Of a stretch of DNA of 6,824 nucleotides, positions 1 through 6,807 are shown piece by piece. This DNA is from Oscillospiraceae bacterium (GTDB lineage Bacteria > Bacillota > Clostridia > Oscillospirales > Oscillospiraceae), in contig JAGBGB010000250.1 of NCBI GenBank assembly GCA_017936205.1, forward strand, positions 1 through 6,824. The letters are read 5' to 3'. Positions within the stretch are counted from its first letter, which is position 1. Each line of letters opens with the position of its first letter. The notes below the pieces were generated by a model. The model did not search any database, was not told the DNA's origin, and worked only from the letters and a program-made list of their open reading frames with translations. A program made the translations under genes and the position numbers.

Positions 1-3000
1 TCAGCACAGCCTATGATCTTGCCTATTATCTGCTTACCTACCTCTGGAAGCCTGTCCCCGAAACTGACGCAGAGCTGCTGGGCGGCGGTTATCGCTACAA
101 TATGCAGATACCGGAGCGACAGGTCGCCCGTCTGTATAAGGGCAGCAACGGATTCTATACTCTGAACGCCGAGACGTCCATAGGCTATGCGGGAAAGTAT
201 GTTCTGAATGCAACCGAAACTCAGCCGGGAAAGAATTACTATTACCAGCCCTTCTTTTCACCCATTGACGGACTGGGCTTTGAGACCCCCGGTGTTACAC
301 CCAAGAATCACGACACAGACAGCGGCTGCCGGGACGGCCTGTTAAATGGCTTTAACTCCGGCGGCAGCAACTATCTGTATACCATGCATGCAAGGGGTTC
401 CTTCGTCTATTTCCATGACGAGAATCAGGAATTCACCTTTGTGGGTGATGACGATGTGTATTTCTACCTTAACGGCTCCATTGCACTGGACTTGGGCGCA
501 GCACACACTAAAATGAGCAGAACTCTGAAGCTCAATGATGCTGCAGAGGAATTGGGGCTGGTAGACGGCAACACCTACACCTTCGATATGTTCTATGCAG
601 AGCGCTCTCCCTCTCAGGCAAACATGAACTTCTCTACAAACATTCAGATCGTTTCCCGTGACGGAAAGACAAGCAAGGTACAATATGCCCACACGAATGA
701 TGGCGAGGACCTGGTTAACCAGACCACAGGTCTTGGACAGCCTATTGAGGATCATCAGACCGTCAATGTAGGGGAAGTTGTGGCATACGGCTTCGGTATC
801 CTCAATGACAAGGACACAACTCTAACCAATGCTTCCTTCCGTGATGACAGTTTGGGGGTGAATGTTTCTCCCGACAGCCTGATCCTTTGCGACAAGGACA
901 ACGGGTTCCGGAAGAACAACGGTATTGAAACCACCATCAATAACATTCGGGTCTATTATCGCAGCCATACAGAAGGGACTGTAACCACAGCTGCCCCACA
1001 GGAGATTAGCTATCATCAGCTCCTTGAAATACTGGATCAAGGGACTTCTCCCTTCACAGGTAGCTATTTCGTAAAGATGCAGGATGAGGATCAGCTTAAG
1101 ACACTGCTGGCACGGGGCATTCCCGTAGGCTGCCAGATGATGGTTTACGGTTTCCTACGCCGAACCGTTGTAGAGGATCTGAGCTATACCAATACTGTAC
1201 ACTCCCTTTGCTACTATGTGCCTCAGGGAGAGAATACGGTCTACCCCGTTATCGGCGAGGCACATTGCCATCTCCACGTTCCGGAGAATTCCTCTCTGCC
1301 CCAGGTGCGGAAGTTAGAGGTGGTTCTGGATTACGGCAAGGCCGTCAGTGTCCCTCTTATCGAGATTCCCGACCTGATCCACTTTGAGGACGGCAGCTTT
1401 GCAAGGGTAGGGGACTTGGTAGGATTCCTGGCAGACAGCCCCATGAACGACGTCTATCATGGCATGCTCCTGAAGGAACGCCCTGCAGGACTCCAATCCG
1501 CTCCGGAAGTGACAACCTTCAATGGGAAGCAGGGTACTTTCACTATGGAGGCCACTGCACTGAGCTATCAGCCCACCCAATTCCTGACGCAGACAGAGAG
1601 AGTCTATGCTGTGGTGGAGCTCCATGATTTTTACTGCTCAGAAAACGGCACCGGAGCATACTCCTATGTGGTTGCAGAAATCACCTTTACCCCTGCTCAT
1701 GTGATGTATTACGAGACGGACTTCGCTCCCGACTCCAACATCTTCACCATGACCCAGGTGGGTAGCTTTGAGGACAGCTATGCAGGAGAGAACGAACGGT
1801 ATCAGGAATGGACCAGTATCGACGACGAGACTGATGCTGCCGATCCCAACCAGGACTATGAGCGGCTCAACGGTACGGTCTACCATACGGATATTGCCCG
1901 GGAGTACATTCCTGCGGAGGCTTTCTTCGTAGACTTCGACGGCGAGGGTTACGAACGCCGCTATCGGGATAATCCCCAGTATAGTGGGGTCGACTTTGAC
2001 AAAGAGACCGCATGGTACTCCCATAATACACGCAACTCCAGTTACAACAAGCATACCCTGGATGCTGCTGCCGGCACCATGGTTCTGAGCAATATCATGT
2101 CAAAGAATGCCAACGGAGATTACCTGGGAGCATGGATCCAGACCATTCTTCCCGGTGGGGACATTGGCAGTGAGGCTCTCCGTTTGGCTGCCGGGAAGGA
2201 TCATTATGCACAGGTCCGTTTCCGGGTTGAAAACTGCGTATCTTATGCAGTCTCCGGTAATATTTCCCTCTTCCTCTCCAACAGTCAGGACGAGGAAACG
2301 GAAGGAGATGTTGCAATAGAGACACAGCGTGTCAAGGTGCCCCTGTCCAATGCAGAGGTGCTCAGCGGCAATTACATGACTGTAAAGATTCCCCTGGATG
2401 GCTCCTACTACGCAAATTCTGAAACCATCGATACCATCCGTCTATATATTGCAGGTTATACAGATGACGGAAGCAAACAAGGAAAGATCACCATTGACTA
2501 CATCTATGTAGGACCCAAGGAAGGCATGGAGGATGATGTGTACGGCAACTATCTGTTCGTAGGCTTTGACGATACTGTCGATGACAGACTCCGCTATGGC
2601 AGCAGCATCTATGGAGCAAATACTTCCGGCAAGAACTACAGAGACCTGGACAAGGCGTCTGCCTGGGTATCTGCCTCAGCCGGCAATACGATCCGTATTG
2701 AAAATAGCTGCATCGTCTTTGAGGACACACTGGATGATTCGACGATCCCGTCCAGTGAAAAATCCAGGAATTTTAACTACGTCCACGCCGGAGCATGGAA
2801 GAATAACCAAACCAATGTTGACTTCGTCCTTCCCATTGCCTATACTCCCACCATGAACGATTTCTGCCAGATCCGTATCAAGTTTGAGAATGCTGCCATT
2901 GTGCCCAACGAAGCCTTTGGTTTAGCGATTGAGTATTCTCAGGGGCATATCTGCGGAAAAGCCCTTTTGGACGAAAGCTATCTCGACAGCGGCTTCCATA

Positions 3001-6000
3001 CGATCACCTTCCCCTTGGATGCACCCTACTGGAAAAAGCATTGGAATGAATCCAATGCAAACCTCGAGTGGCTCCATCCGGTGGTATATAATCTCCAGGG
3101 AAAGAACAACTCCACTACCGGTGCTAAATTCACCATAGACTATATCTTTATCGGACCGGAGCATCTCCTGGACCGGGTCGATCAGCATGTGGATCCCGTG
3201 TCACAGCCACTGGATCATCTGTTCTTTGACTTCACCGACAATGATGCCGCCAAGCTCCGATACAGTAATCCTGTCTATGGCAGCTCAGGAGTCAATTATG
3301 ATCTCCGTAATAATTGGAGCGTTGACATCGATGTGGGCGATACTGCAATTGAGTCCATAAGTGGCGGTACCGTTACATTTAAGGACACCGGGGCTCAGAC
3401 CTGGAACTACATTCACAGTGCTGCAAATTACTGGGATACGCCCCTTGCCTTTACGCCGGGGAAGAATGACTACCTCCGTATCCGTATGAAGATCGACAAG
3501 GGCACCGCCGGTACAGCCTCCGATGGAATCATGGCGGTCGCTCTGGAGAATTTTGAGGGTGAGAATTTCTTCAGCTACGGCAGGGAGGAATATTCCTTTG
3601 CAGACTATGCGGATGGGGAATATCATATCTTTACCGTTCCTCTGGATACAGAGGACTATCTGAGGGAGGACATCCTAACAGCGGTACGCCCTGTGATCAG
3701 CGGCACTCAGAACTGCACCATCACGGTAGACTATATTTATGTAGGACCTCTCACTGAGAGTAATCCCTCGGCACCCAGTCTCTACTTCGGATTCGGTAAC
3801 CGTGGCTCCGGGCACTGGAACACTGACAGCCTCCGCTATGACAGCGACACCTACGGCTTCCTGAATTATGACACCAACAGCTGGCTTTCCGAATCCGAGG
3901 CAGTGGCCTCCAACCTTACGGAGAGTGTCTATGGATGGGGTACTGCAGGCAACGAGGATAGAGGAGCTGCCGTTGCGGACGAGATCAAGGATTACATTCC
4001 CGCCTTCCCACCTGTGGAGACTGTGACCTATCCTGCCATCGAAGTCAGCACACAGCCGGATACGGGACATATGGAACTGACCGTAAAGGAGGGAACCACC
4101 GCTCCCATCGGCATCCAGACCTACCCATCAGTGTCCTCCACCAGATATTATTGGCGGCACTTTATGCAGGCACTGAACTACCACCCTGCAGAGGAGAATA
4201 TTGCCCAGGTCCGCTTTAAGACGGAAAACCTCACCATTGGAGAGGATTTTGCAGTCAAGCTTATGTACCTCCCTGCAGGTGCGTCCGCCTACTGTACCTC
4301 TGCTCCCCTCCGCCTTGCTCCTCAGATGCCCATGAACCCGGAGGAAGACTATGTGGTCATGACTGTAGCGCTGGATGACAGCTTTAACAATGCTTCCGCT
4401 GTCGAAAGATTACGGCTTGTATTTGAAGGTGTATCTGCCAACAATGGAGAGGGCAGGATCATTCTTGACTATGTCTACGCAGGCATGGGCAGGATTGCTC
4501 CCGAGCCTGTATATGGCTACGATTCCTCCTACCTCAACGACACCAAGCTCTCCAACGGCAGCAGCTACGTTGTCACAGGCCGGGGTGTCAAGACCCAATA
4601 CAGCAAGGACAAGTATACCGAGGCAAGCTTCAGCTTCCGTGGTACCGGATTCGACATCATTAGCCGTACCGGCATGAACCAGGGTGCCATCCGTGTAGAG
4701 GTCCGGAAGAAGGGGGCCGACAAGGCCACAAAGACCCTGACCGTCAATAACAAGGGCGAGCTGGAGCTGTATCAGATCCCTGTGGTCTCCGTACAGGGAT
4801 TGGAATACGGGGATTATGATGTAACCCTGTGGGTCAATGCCCCGGTCAAGAGTCCCTACGACTTCCTGAGCCATAAGGGTAACTTCCACTTTGATGCAGT
4901 GCGGATCTACGATCCCATGGGCGAGGACACAGGTCTTGACCCTGAGGTCCTCCATACCTACCTTGTGGATACAGAAGGCTATGCCTCAGTCAAGGAGGTC
5001 CGCAACATTCTCCTGTCCGCAGAGGACTTCGCCTCTCAGATAGAGACAGAACCCGGTGCCATCTTCGTGGATTCCGCAGAGACTCCCAAGGCAACTGTCC
5101 CTGCCACAGATGCAAGCGGCGAACCCATTCCCAGCAGTACTGCCACTGTCATCCCCGAAGGCATCACCGTCAACGGTCACATGACCGCCTCTGCCACCAC
5201 CTATGACAAGATCGGCCCCAAGAACGAGGTCTATCTGGCTCCCGGACAGGCTGTGGCCTTCATGCTGAAGATCTCTACCGAATATGTTCCCACCAGCGTG
5301 GATGTGGGGGTAAAGACCATCAAGGCCAATGAGCCTGCAAAGCTGGTAGCAGGTATCGTTACCAAGGACTATGCTACCGCTAACGGCCTGTTGCAGGTAG
5401 CCGGTCGTCGGGATGTGACCATACGCAGTGCTACGGCACAGTATTATGCCCTGCCCATTGACACCGAAGCCTTCTTCCCCTCTGAGGATCAGAAGAGCCG
5501 CTACTGCTACATCGTCCTGTACAACAACAGTACGGAAGGGACGATCACCAATGTCCTGTCTGTGACTGATATCAAGGTTGCCTATGACGAGAAGCCGGAG
5601 ATTGGCCTGCCTCAGGACGCTATCACCGACAAGGAGATCCAAAAGCGGTCTGCCAAGGCTGAGGAGCCCTACTTCGACTTCATGGTAGACGGGCAGACCC
5701 TTGAGGCAGCAGCTCTGGTCATGAAGGCTGTTCTGGAGACCCCCATTCTGGCAGAGGGCGGTAAGCTGATGCACTCTCTCAATCTGGCAAGTGATATTTC
5801 CATCAACTATGTGGTACCCAAGGCAGCACTGGCTGATTATCAGAGCTTCTATCTGGAGGTTCGGATTCCCGGCCAAGAGGAAGCCCTGCGGATCGAGCCT
5901 GTAGAGAAGGACGGCTACCACTACTTCACCTTAGAGGGTCTTACTGCGGTGCAGATGAACGATGAGATCACTGCTACCCTCTATATGGAGAAGGACGGCA

Positions 6001-6659
6001 GGAGCTATTATTGGGAAGCAGACCACTACTCTATTGCCCAGTACGCCTATGCCCAGTTTAACAAGGAGGGGGCTAATTCCAAGCTGAAGACGCTCTGTGC
6101 AGATCTCCTCCGCTACGGTGCAAAGGCGCAGATCTTCAAGGGCTACCGCACGGACAGCCTTGCAGATGCCAATATGACAGATGCCCACCGAGCCCATCTG
6201 TCTGACATGGACTCTGTCACCTTCGGCAACACCAACAAGGTTCTGAACGACTTGGAGAACGCTCCCATCTCTTGGGCAGGCAAGGCTCTGAATCTGGAAA
6301 GCAAGGTTGCAGTGAAGTACATATTCAGCACTGCCAACTACACAGGGGAGCTGAAGGATCTGAGCCTCCGTATGACCTACACCGACCTAACCGGTAAGAC
6401 CGTCACCGCCACTGTAACGGAGCCGGAAGCTTACAAGCCTGAGAACAGCCAATACGCCTTCTCCTTCGACGGTCTCTTAGCTGCAGAGCTGCGAACCGTC
6501 CTGTCTGCACAGATCTACGCCGGCAACAGCCCCGTATCTGTGACCCTGCAGTACAGCCCCGACACCTACGGCAACAACAAGGAAGGCACCTTAGGAACCC
6601 TCTGCAAAGCCCTCTTCGCTTACTCCGACAGTGCCAAATCCTATTTTATAGGCAAATAA
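1..6659 (+). CDS. Giant modular extracellular protein with fibro-slime domain and four CBM-like repeats (5'-partial)
   Basis: The frame is open from the window edge (first full codon at 3) to TAA at 6657, giving at least 2,218 residues. The ATG at 102 is internal: the 33 codons before it read on without a stop and no ribosome binding site precedes it, so the true start lies upstream. Every recognisable segment is an extracellular beta-rich module; I see no hydrolase, protease or other enzyme domain. Order: fibro-slime/PA14-like domain, DUF11-like region, LDYG...YYETDF domain, four repeats ending in DYIYVGP-like motifs, YGYDSSY domain, NEVYLAPGQ domain, duplicated C-terminal module. Families of this type are known from gut Clostridia and are thought to bind glycans or host or cell surfaces; that role is inferred here. 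The C-terminus (...YFIGK) lacks an LPXTG motif and a membrane helix. The signal peptide and any N-terminal anchor would be outside the window. A terminator follows 16 nt after the stop, so this is the last gene of its transcript. Confidence 0.93.
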   Translation, partial: STAYDLAYYLLTYLWKPVPETDAELLGGGYRYNMQIPERQVARLYKGSNGFYTLNAETSIGYAGKYVLNATETQPGKNYYYQPFFSPIDGLGFETPGVTPKNHDTDSGCRDGLLNGFNSGGSNYLYTMHARGSFVYFHDENQEFTFVGDDDVYFYLNGSIALDLGAAHTKMSRTLKLNDAAEELGLVDGNTYTFDMFYAERSPSQANMNFSTNIQIVSRDGKTSKVQYAHTNDGEDLVNQTTGLGQPIEDHQTVNVGEVVAYGFGILNDKDTTLTNASFRDDSLGVNVSPDSLILCDKDNGFRKNNGIETTINNIRVYYRSHTEGTVTTAAPQEISYHQLLEILDQGTSPFTGSYFVKMQDEDQLKTLLARGIPVGCQMMVYGFLRRTVVEDLSYTNTVHSLCYYVPQGENTVYPVIGEAHCHLHVPENSSLPQVRKLEVVLDYGKAVSVPLIEIPDLIHFEDGSFARVGDLVGFLADSPMNDVYHGMLLKERPAGLQSAPEVTTFNGKQGTFTMEATALSYQPTQFLTQTERVYAVVELHDFYCSENGTGAYSYVVAEITFTPAHVMYYETDFAPDSNIFTMTQVGSFEDSYAGENERYQEWTSIDDETDAADPNQDYERLNGTVYHTDIAREYIPAEAFFVDFDGEGYERRYRDNPQYSGVDFDKETAWYSHNTRNSSYNKHTLDAAAGTMVLSNIMSKNANGDYLGAWIQTILPGGDIGSEALRLAAGKDHYAQVRFRVENCVSYAVSGNISLFLSNSQDEETEGDVAIETQRVKVPLSNAEVLSGNYMTVKIPLDGSYYANSETIDTIRLYIAGYTDDGSKQGKITIDYIYVGPKEGMEDDVYGNYLFVGFDDTVDDRLRYGSSIYGANTSGKNYRDLDKASAWVSASAGNTIRIENSCIVFEDTLDDSTIPSSEKSRNFNYVHAGAWKNNQTNVDFVLPIAYTPTMNDFCQIRIKFENAAIVPNEAFGLAIEYSQGHICGKALLDESYLDSGFHTITFPLDAPYWKKHWNESNANLEWLHPVVYNLQGKNNSTTGAKFTIDYIFIGPEHLLDRVDQHVDPVSQPLDHLFFDFTDNDAAKLRYSNPVYGSSGVNYDLRNNWSVDIDVGDTAIESISGGTVTFKDTGAQTWNYIHSAANYWDTPLAFTPGKNDYLRIRMKIDKGTAGTASDGIMAVALENFEGENFFSYGREEYSFADYADGEYHIFTVPLDTEDYLREDILTAVRPVISGTQNCTITVDYIYVGPLTESNPSAPSLYFGFGNRGSGHWNTDSLRYDSDTYGFLNYDTNSWLSESEAVASNLTESVYGWGTAGNEDRGAAVADEIKDYIPAFPPVETVTYPAIEVSTQPDTGHMELTVKEGTTAPIGIQTYPSVSSTRYYWRHFMQALNYHPAEENIAQVRFKTENLTIGEDFAVKLMYLPAGASAYCTSAPLRLAPQMPMNPEEDYVVMTVALDDSFNNASAVERLRLVFEGVSANNGEGRIILDYVYAGMGRIAPEPVYGYDSSYLNDTKLSNGSSYVVTGRGVKTQYSKDKYTEASFSFRGTGFDIISRTGMNQGAIRVEVRKKGADKATKTLTVNNKGELELYQIPVVSVQGLEYGDYDVTLWVNAPVKSPYDFLSHKGNFHFDAVRIYDPMGEDTGLDPEVLHTYLVDTEGYASVKEVRNILLSAEDFASQIETEPGAIFVDSAETPKATVPATDASGEPIPSSTATVIPEGITVNGHMTASATTYDKIGPKNEVYLAPGQAVAFMLKISTEYVPTSVDVGVKTIKANEPAKLVAGIVTKDYATANGLLQVAGRRDVTIRSATAQYYALPIDTEAFFPSEDQKSRYCYIVLYNNSTEGTITNVLSVTDIKVAYDEKPEIGLPQDAITDKEIQKRSAKAEEPYFDFMVDGQTLEAAALVMKAVLETPILAEGGKLMHSLNLASDISINYVVPKAALADYQSFYLEVRIPGQEEALRIEPVEKDGYHYFTLEGLTAVQMNDEITATLYMEKDGRSYYWEADHYSIAQYAYAQFNKEGANSKLKTLCADLLRYGAKAQIFKGYRTDSLADANMTDAHRAHLSDMDSVTFGNTNKVLNDLENAPISWAGKALNLESKVAVKYIFSTANYTGELKDLSLRMTYTDLTGKTVTATVTEPEAYKPENSQYAFSFDGLLAAELRTVLSAQIYAGNSPVSVTLQYSPDTYGNNKEGTLGTLCKALFAYSDSAKSYFIGK
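252..656 (+). other. Fibro-slime / PA14-like domain (core)
   Basis: Residues 84-218 carry the hallmark pattern of the fibro-slime family (TIGR02148, related to PA14 beta-barrels). This includes FTF-VGDDDVYFYLNG at about 145-158, LDLG-AAH at 162-168, a 'LGLVDGNTYTFD' turn and FDMFYAERS at 194-202. The run of three aspartates (149-151) followed by N157 and D163 matches the acidic loop used for calcium or ligand binding in PA14-type domains. The homologous region probably begins earlier: residues around 45-83 (NGFYTLNAE...QPFFSPIDG) look like the usual lead-in strands. The fold and family are well supported. The ligand cannot be told from sequence. Confidence 0.85.
657..1307 (+). other. DUF11-like beta region
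   Basis: Residues 219-435. The segment VNVGEVVAYGFGILND followed by TTLTNASFRDDSLGVNVSPD resembles the 'tension between a formal term and a following conjugated strand' pattern of DUF11/isopeptide-type surface domains, where a 'V.NTG...LTNV...D' core is typical. The second half (residues about 335-435) includes a short stretch predicted as helical (HQLLEILDQ, DQLKTLLARG) and then strands. It is probably a spacer or stalk domain. The assignment rests on motif similarity only, and the boundaries are approximate. Confidence 0.45.
1308..1724 (+). other. LDYGKAV...YYETDF beta domain
   Basis: Residues 436-574 open with RKLEVVLDYGKAVSVPL and close with FTPAHVMYYETDF. In large clostridial surface proteins I recall a domain that begins 'VLDFGLPV' and ends 'VYYED-F', with a 'FYY...G.YSYVV' strand before the end; VVELHDFYCSENGTG and YSYVVAEITF fit that pattern. 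It is likely a structural beta-sandwich. The resemblance is from memory of related proteins, so the family name is left open. An acidic, strand-poor linker (residues 575-639, rich in D, E, Y and N) joins it to the first repeat. Confidence 0.5.
1920..2516 (+). repeat. Protein repeat R1 (CBM-like beta-sandwich)
   Basis: Residues 640-838, 199 aa. It opens with FFVDFDGEG...RYRDNPQYSGVDFD...AW, has the central strand AQVRFRVEN (about 737-745), the 'VKIPLDGSYY' strand and the closing KITIDYIYVGP. The opening 'F-DFD....RY....Y...' and closing 'DYIYVGP' recur in R2-R4 and define the module. The pattern, with paired long strands and a closing DYI(Y/F)(V/I)GP, resembles galactose-binding-like/CBM beta-sandwiches. 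Glycan binding is inferred, not shown. Confidence 0.75.
2550..3158 (+). repeat. Protein repeat R2 (CBM-like beta-sandwich)
   Basis: Residues 850-1052, 203 aa. Landmarks are LFVGFDDTVDDRLRYGSSIYG at the start, AWVS (W888), NFNYVHAGAW, CQIRIKFEN (about 955-963), HTITFPLDAPYW and the closing FTIDYIFIGP. It is the repeat richest in exposed-type tryptophans (AGAWKNN, PYWKKHWNE, LEWLHP), the side chains that usually stack on sugars in carbohydrate-binding modules. This makes it the best candidate for a functional binding face. Confidence 0.75.
3216..3749 (+). repeat. Protein repeat R3 (CBM-like beta-sandwich, shortest copy)
   Basis: Residues 1072-1249, 178 aa. It starts HLFFDFTDND...LRYSNPVYG, continues NNWS (W1105), WNYIHSAANYW, LRIRMKI, HIFTVPLDTEDY and ends ITVDYIYVGP. 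The spacing from the conserved tryptophan to the RIR/QVRF strand is 55 residues, against 67 in R1 and 69 in R2. It shares WNYIHSA with R2's FNYVHAGA, so R2 and R3 look like the closest pair. Confidence 0.75.
3777..4490 (+). repeat. Protein repeat R4 (divergent, enlarged copy)
   Basis: Residues 1259-1496, 238 aa. The opening SLYFGFGN...LRYDSDTYGFLNYDTNSW and the strand AQVRFKTEN (about 1401-1409) identify it as the same module. The distance from W1294 to the QVRF strand is 109 residues, roughly 40-54 longer than in the other copies. The extra segment (about 1305-1365) is rich in P, T, V and E (including IPAFPPVETVTYPA). The closing motif has drifted to IILDYVYAGMG, losing the usual VGP. Confidence 0.65.
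4509..4919 (+). other. YGYDSSY...FDAVRIYDP beta domain
   Basis: Residues 1503-1639 begin VYGYDSSYLNDTKLSNGSSY and end FHFDAVRIYDPM. In between are ASFSFRGTGFDIISRTG and IPVVSVQGLEYGDYDVTLWV. The succession of a 'F.F.GTGF...SRTG' strand-turn and a final 'FDAVRIYDP' strand is like CBM6/CBM35-type or galactose-binding jelly rolls, where the equivalent strands carry 'F.GTGI' and a final 'DYIEI'-like sequence. I recall the same block in other large clostridial surface proteins. A ligand-binding role is plausible but not demonstrated. Confidence 0.6.
4920..5582 (+). other. NEVYLAPGQAVAF beta domain and preceding linker
   Basis: Residues 1640-1860. The segment starts with YLVDTEGYASVKEVRNILLSA, runs through a flexible P/T/S-rich stretch (about 1695-1725), then the signature GPKNEVYLAPGQAVAFMLKI (about 1737-1756), VDVGVKTI, and a terminal NVLSVTDIKVAYDE. 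This is a beta-rich domain that follows the YGYDSSY domain in related proteins as I remember them. No enzyme motif is visible, and the function is unknown. Confidence 0.45.
5778..6656 (+). other. C-terminal duplicated beta/helical module
   Basis: Residues 1926-2218. Two related halves of 123 residues each occupy 5778-6146 and 6288-6656. Each begins LNL-S, continues as a beta domain with a 'Y.F.(L/F)(E/D)GL.A.....' strand-turn, and ends with a short helical unit. The helical units are YSIAQYAY...KLKTLCADLLRYGAKAQ in half 1 and YSPDTYGN...GTLCKALFAYSDSAKSYF in half 2. About 47 residues containing DMDSVTFGNTNK join them. The 'LL-YGA-AQ' helix is a common end module in giant extracellular proteins of gut Clostridia. 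The protein stops straight after half 2, so this module is the exposed terminus. Confidence 0.65.
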
Positions 6660-6675
6660 GCACCCCTTAAACCCC

Positions 6676-6715
6676 AAAGCCGCCGAGGAGCCCCAACAGC
6701 TCCCCAGCGGCTTTT
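6676..6715 (+). terminator. Rho-independent terminator of the giant gene
   Basis: AAAGCCGC (6676-6683) pairs perfectly with GCGGCTTT (6707-6714). Inside it, GGAGC (6687-6691) pairs with GCTCC (6699-6703) around a 7-nt loop, with a symmetrical 3-by-3 internal loop between the two stems. The 3' arm runs into TTTTCC. It lies 16 nt past the stop codon, which fits the end of transcription of the large gene. The U tract is short, but the A-rich 5' arm (AAA) could also let it work in the opposite direction. Confidence 0.85.
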
Positions 6716-6750
6716 CCTATGCCAAATTCCGATTTGTCGCACAGTTTGAT

Positions 6751-6807
6751 TTACCCCTTCGTAGGGGCGCGCATTGCGCGTCCGGTTCATGGCGTAACGC
6801 CATGAAC
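6751..6807. repeat. Twin-hairpin intergenic palindromic element
   Basis: Two hairpins sit side by side. GGGCGCGC (6765-6772) pairs with GCGCGTCC (6776-6783, one G-U pair) around ATT. GTTCATGGCG (6785-6794) pairs perfectly with CGCCATGAAC (6798-6807) around TAA. CCCC at 6754-6757 can alternatively pair with GGGG at 6764-6767. Neither hairpin is followed by a T tract on either strand, so they are not standard terminators. The 'CGTAGGGGCG...' lead-in resembles short dispersed palindromes I associate with Oscillospiraceae intergenic regions. The rest of the 165-nt tail (6716-6750 and 6808-6824) shows nothing I can identify. Confidence 0.6.

Noticed and set aside
342..755. 137-codon minus-strand open frame
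   Set aside because: It is opposite the fibro-slime domain, whose sense translation is clearly the conserved one.
1920..4490. Recent tandem DNA duplication or slippage-prone repeat
   Set aside because: The units align only through short protein motifs, and even the closing DYIYVGP codons differ at many bases. The array is old and not a likely source of slippage.
4410..4955. 181-codon minus-strand open frame opposite R4 and the YGYDSSY domain
   Set aside because: It is a shadow frame: it spans a domain boundary of the sense protein, and its translation shows no family motif.
4986..5921. 311-codon open frame on the minus strand
   Set aside because: It lies wholly opposite the C-terminal part of the large gene, has no recognisable domain, and is explained by the forward gene's codon bias keeping the reverse frame free of stops.
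6785..6807. Perfect inverted repeat considered as a second terminator
   Set aside because: It is followed by ACAAAAACC on the + strand, and by CGGACGCG when read on the minus strand, so no T tract follows in either direction.
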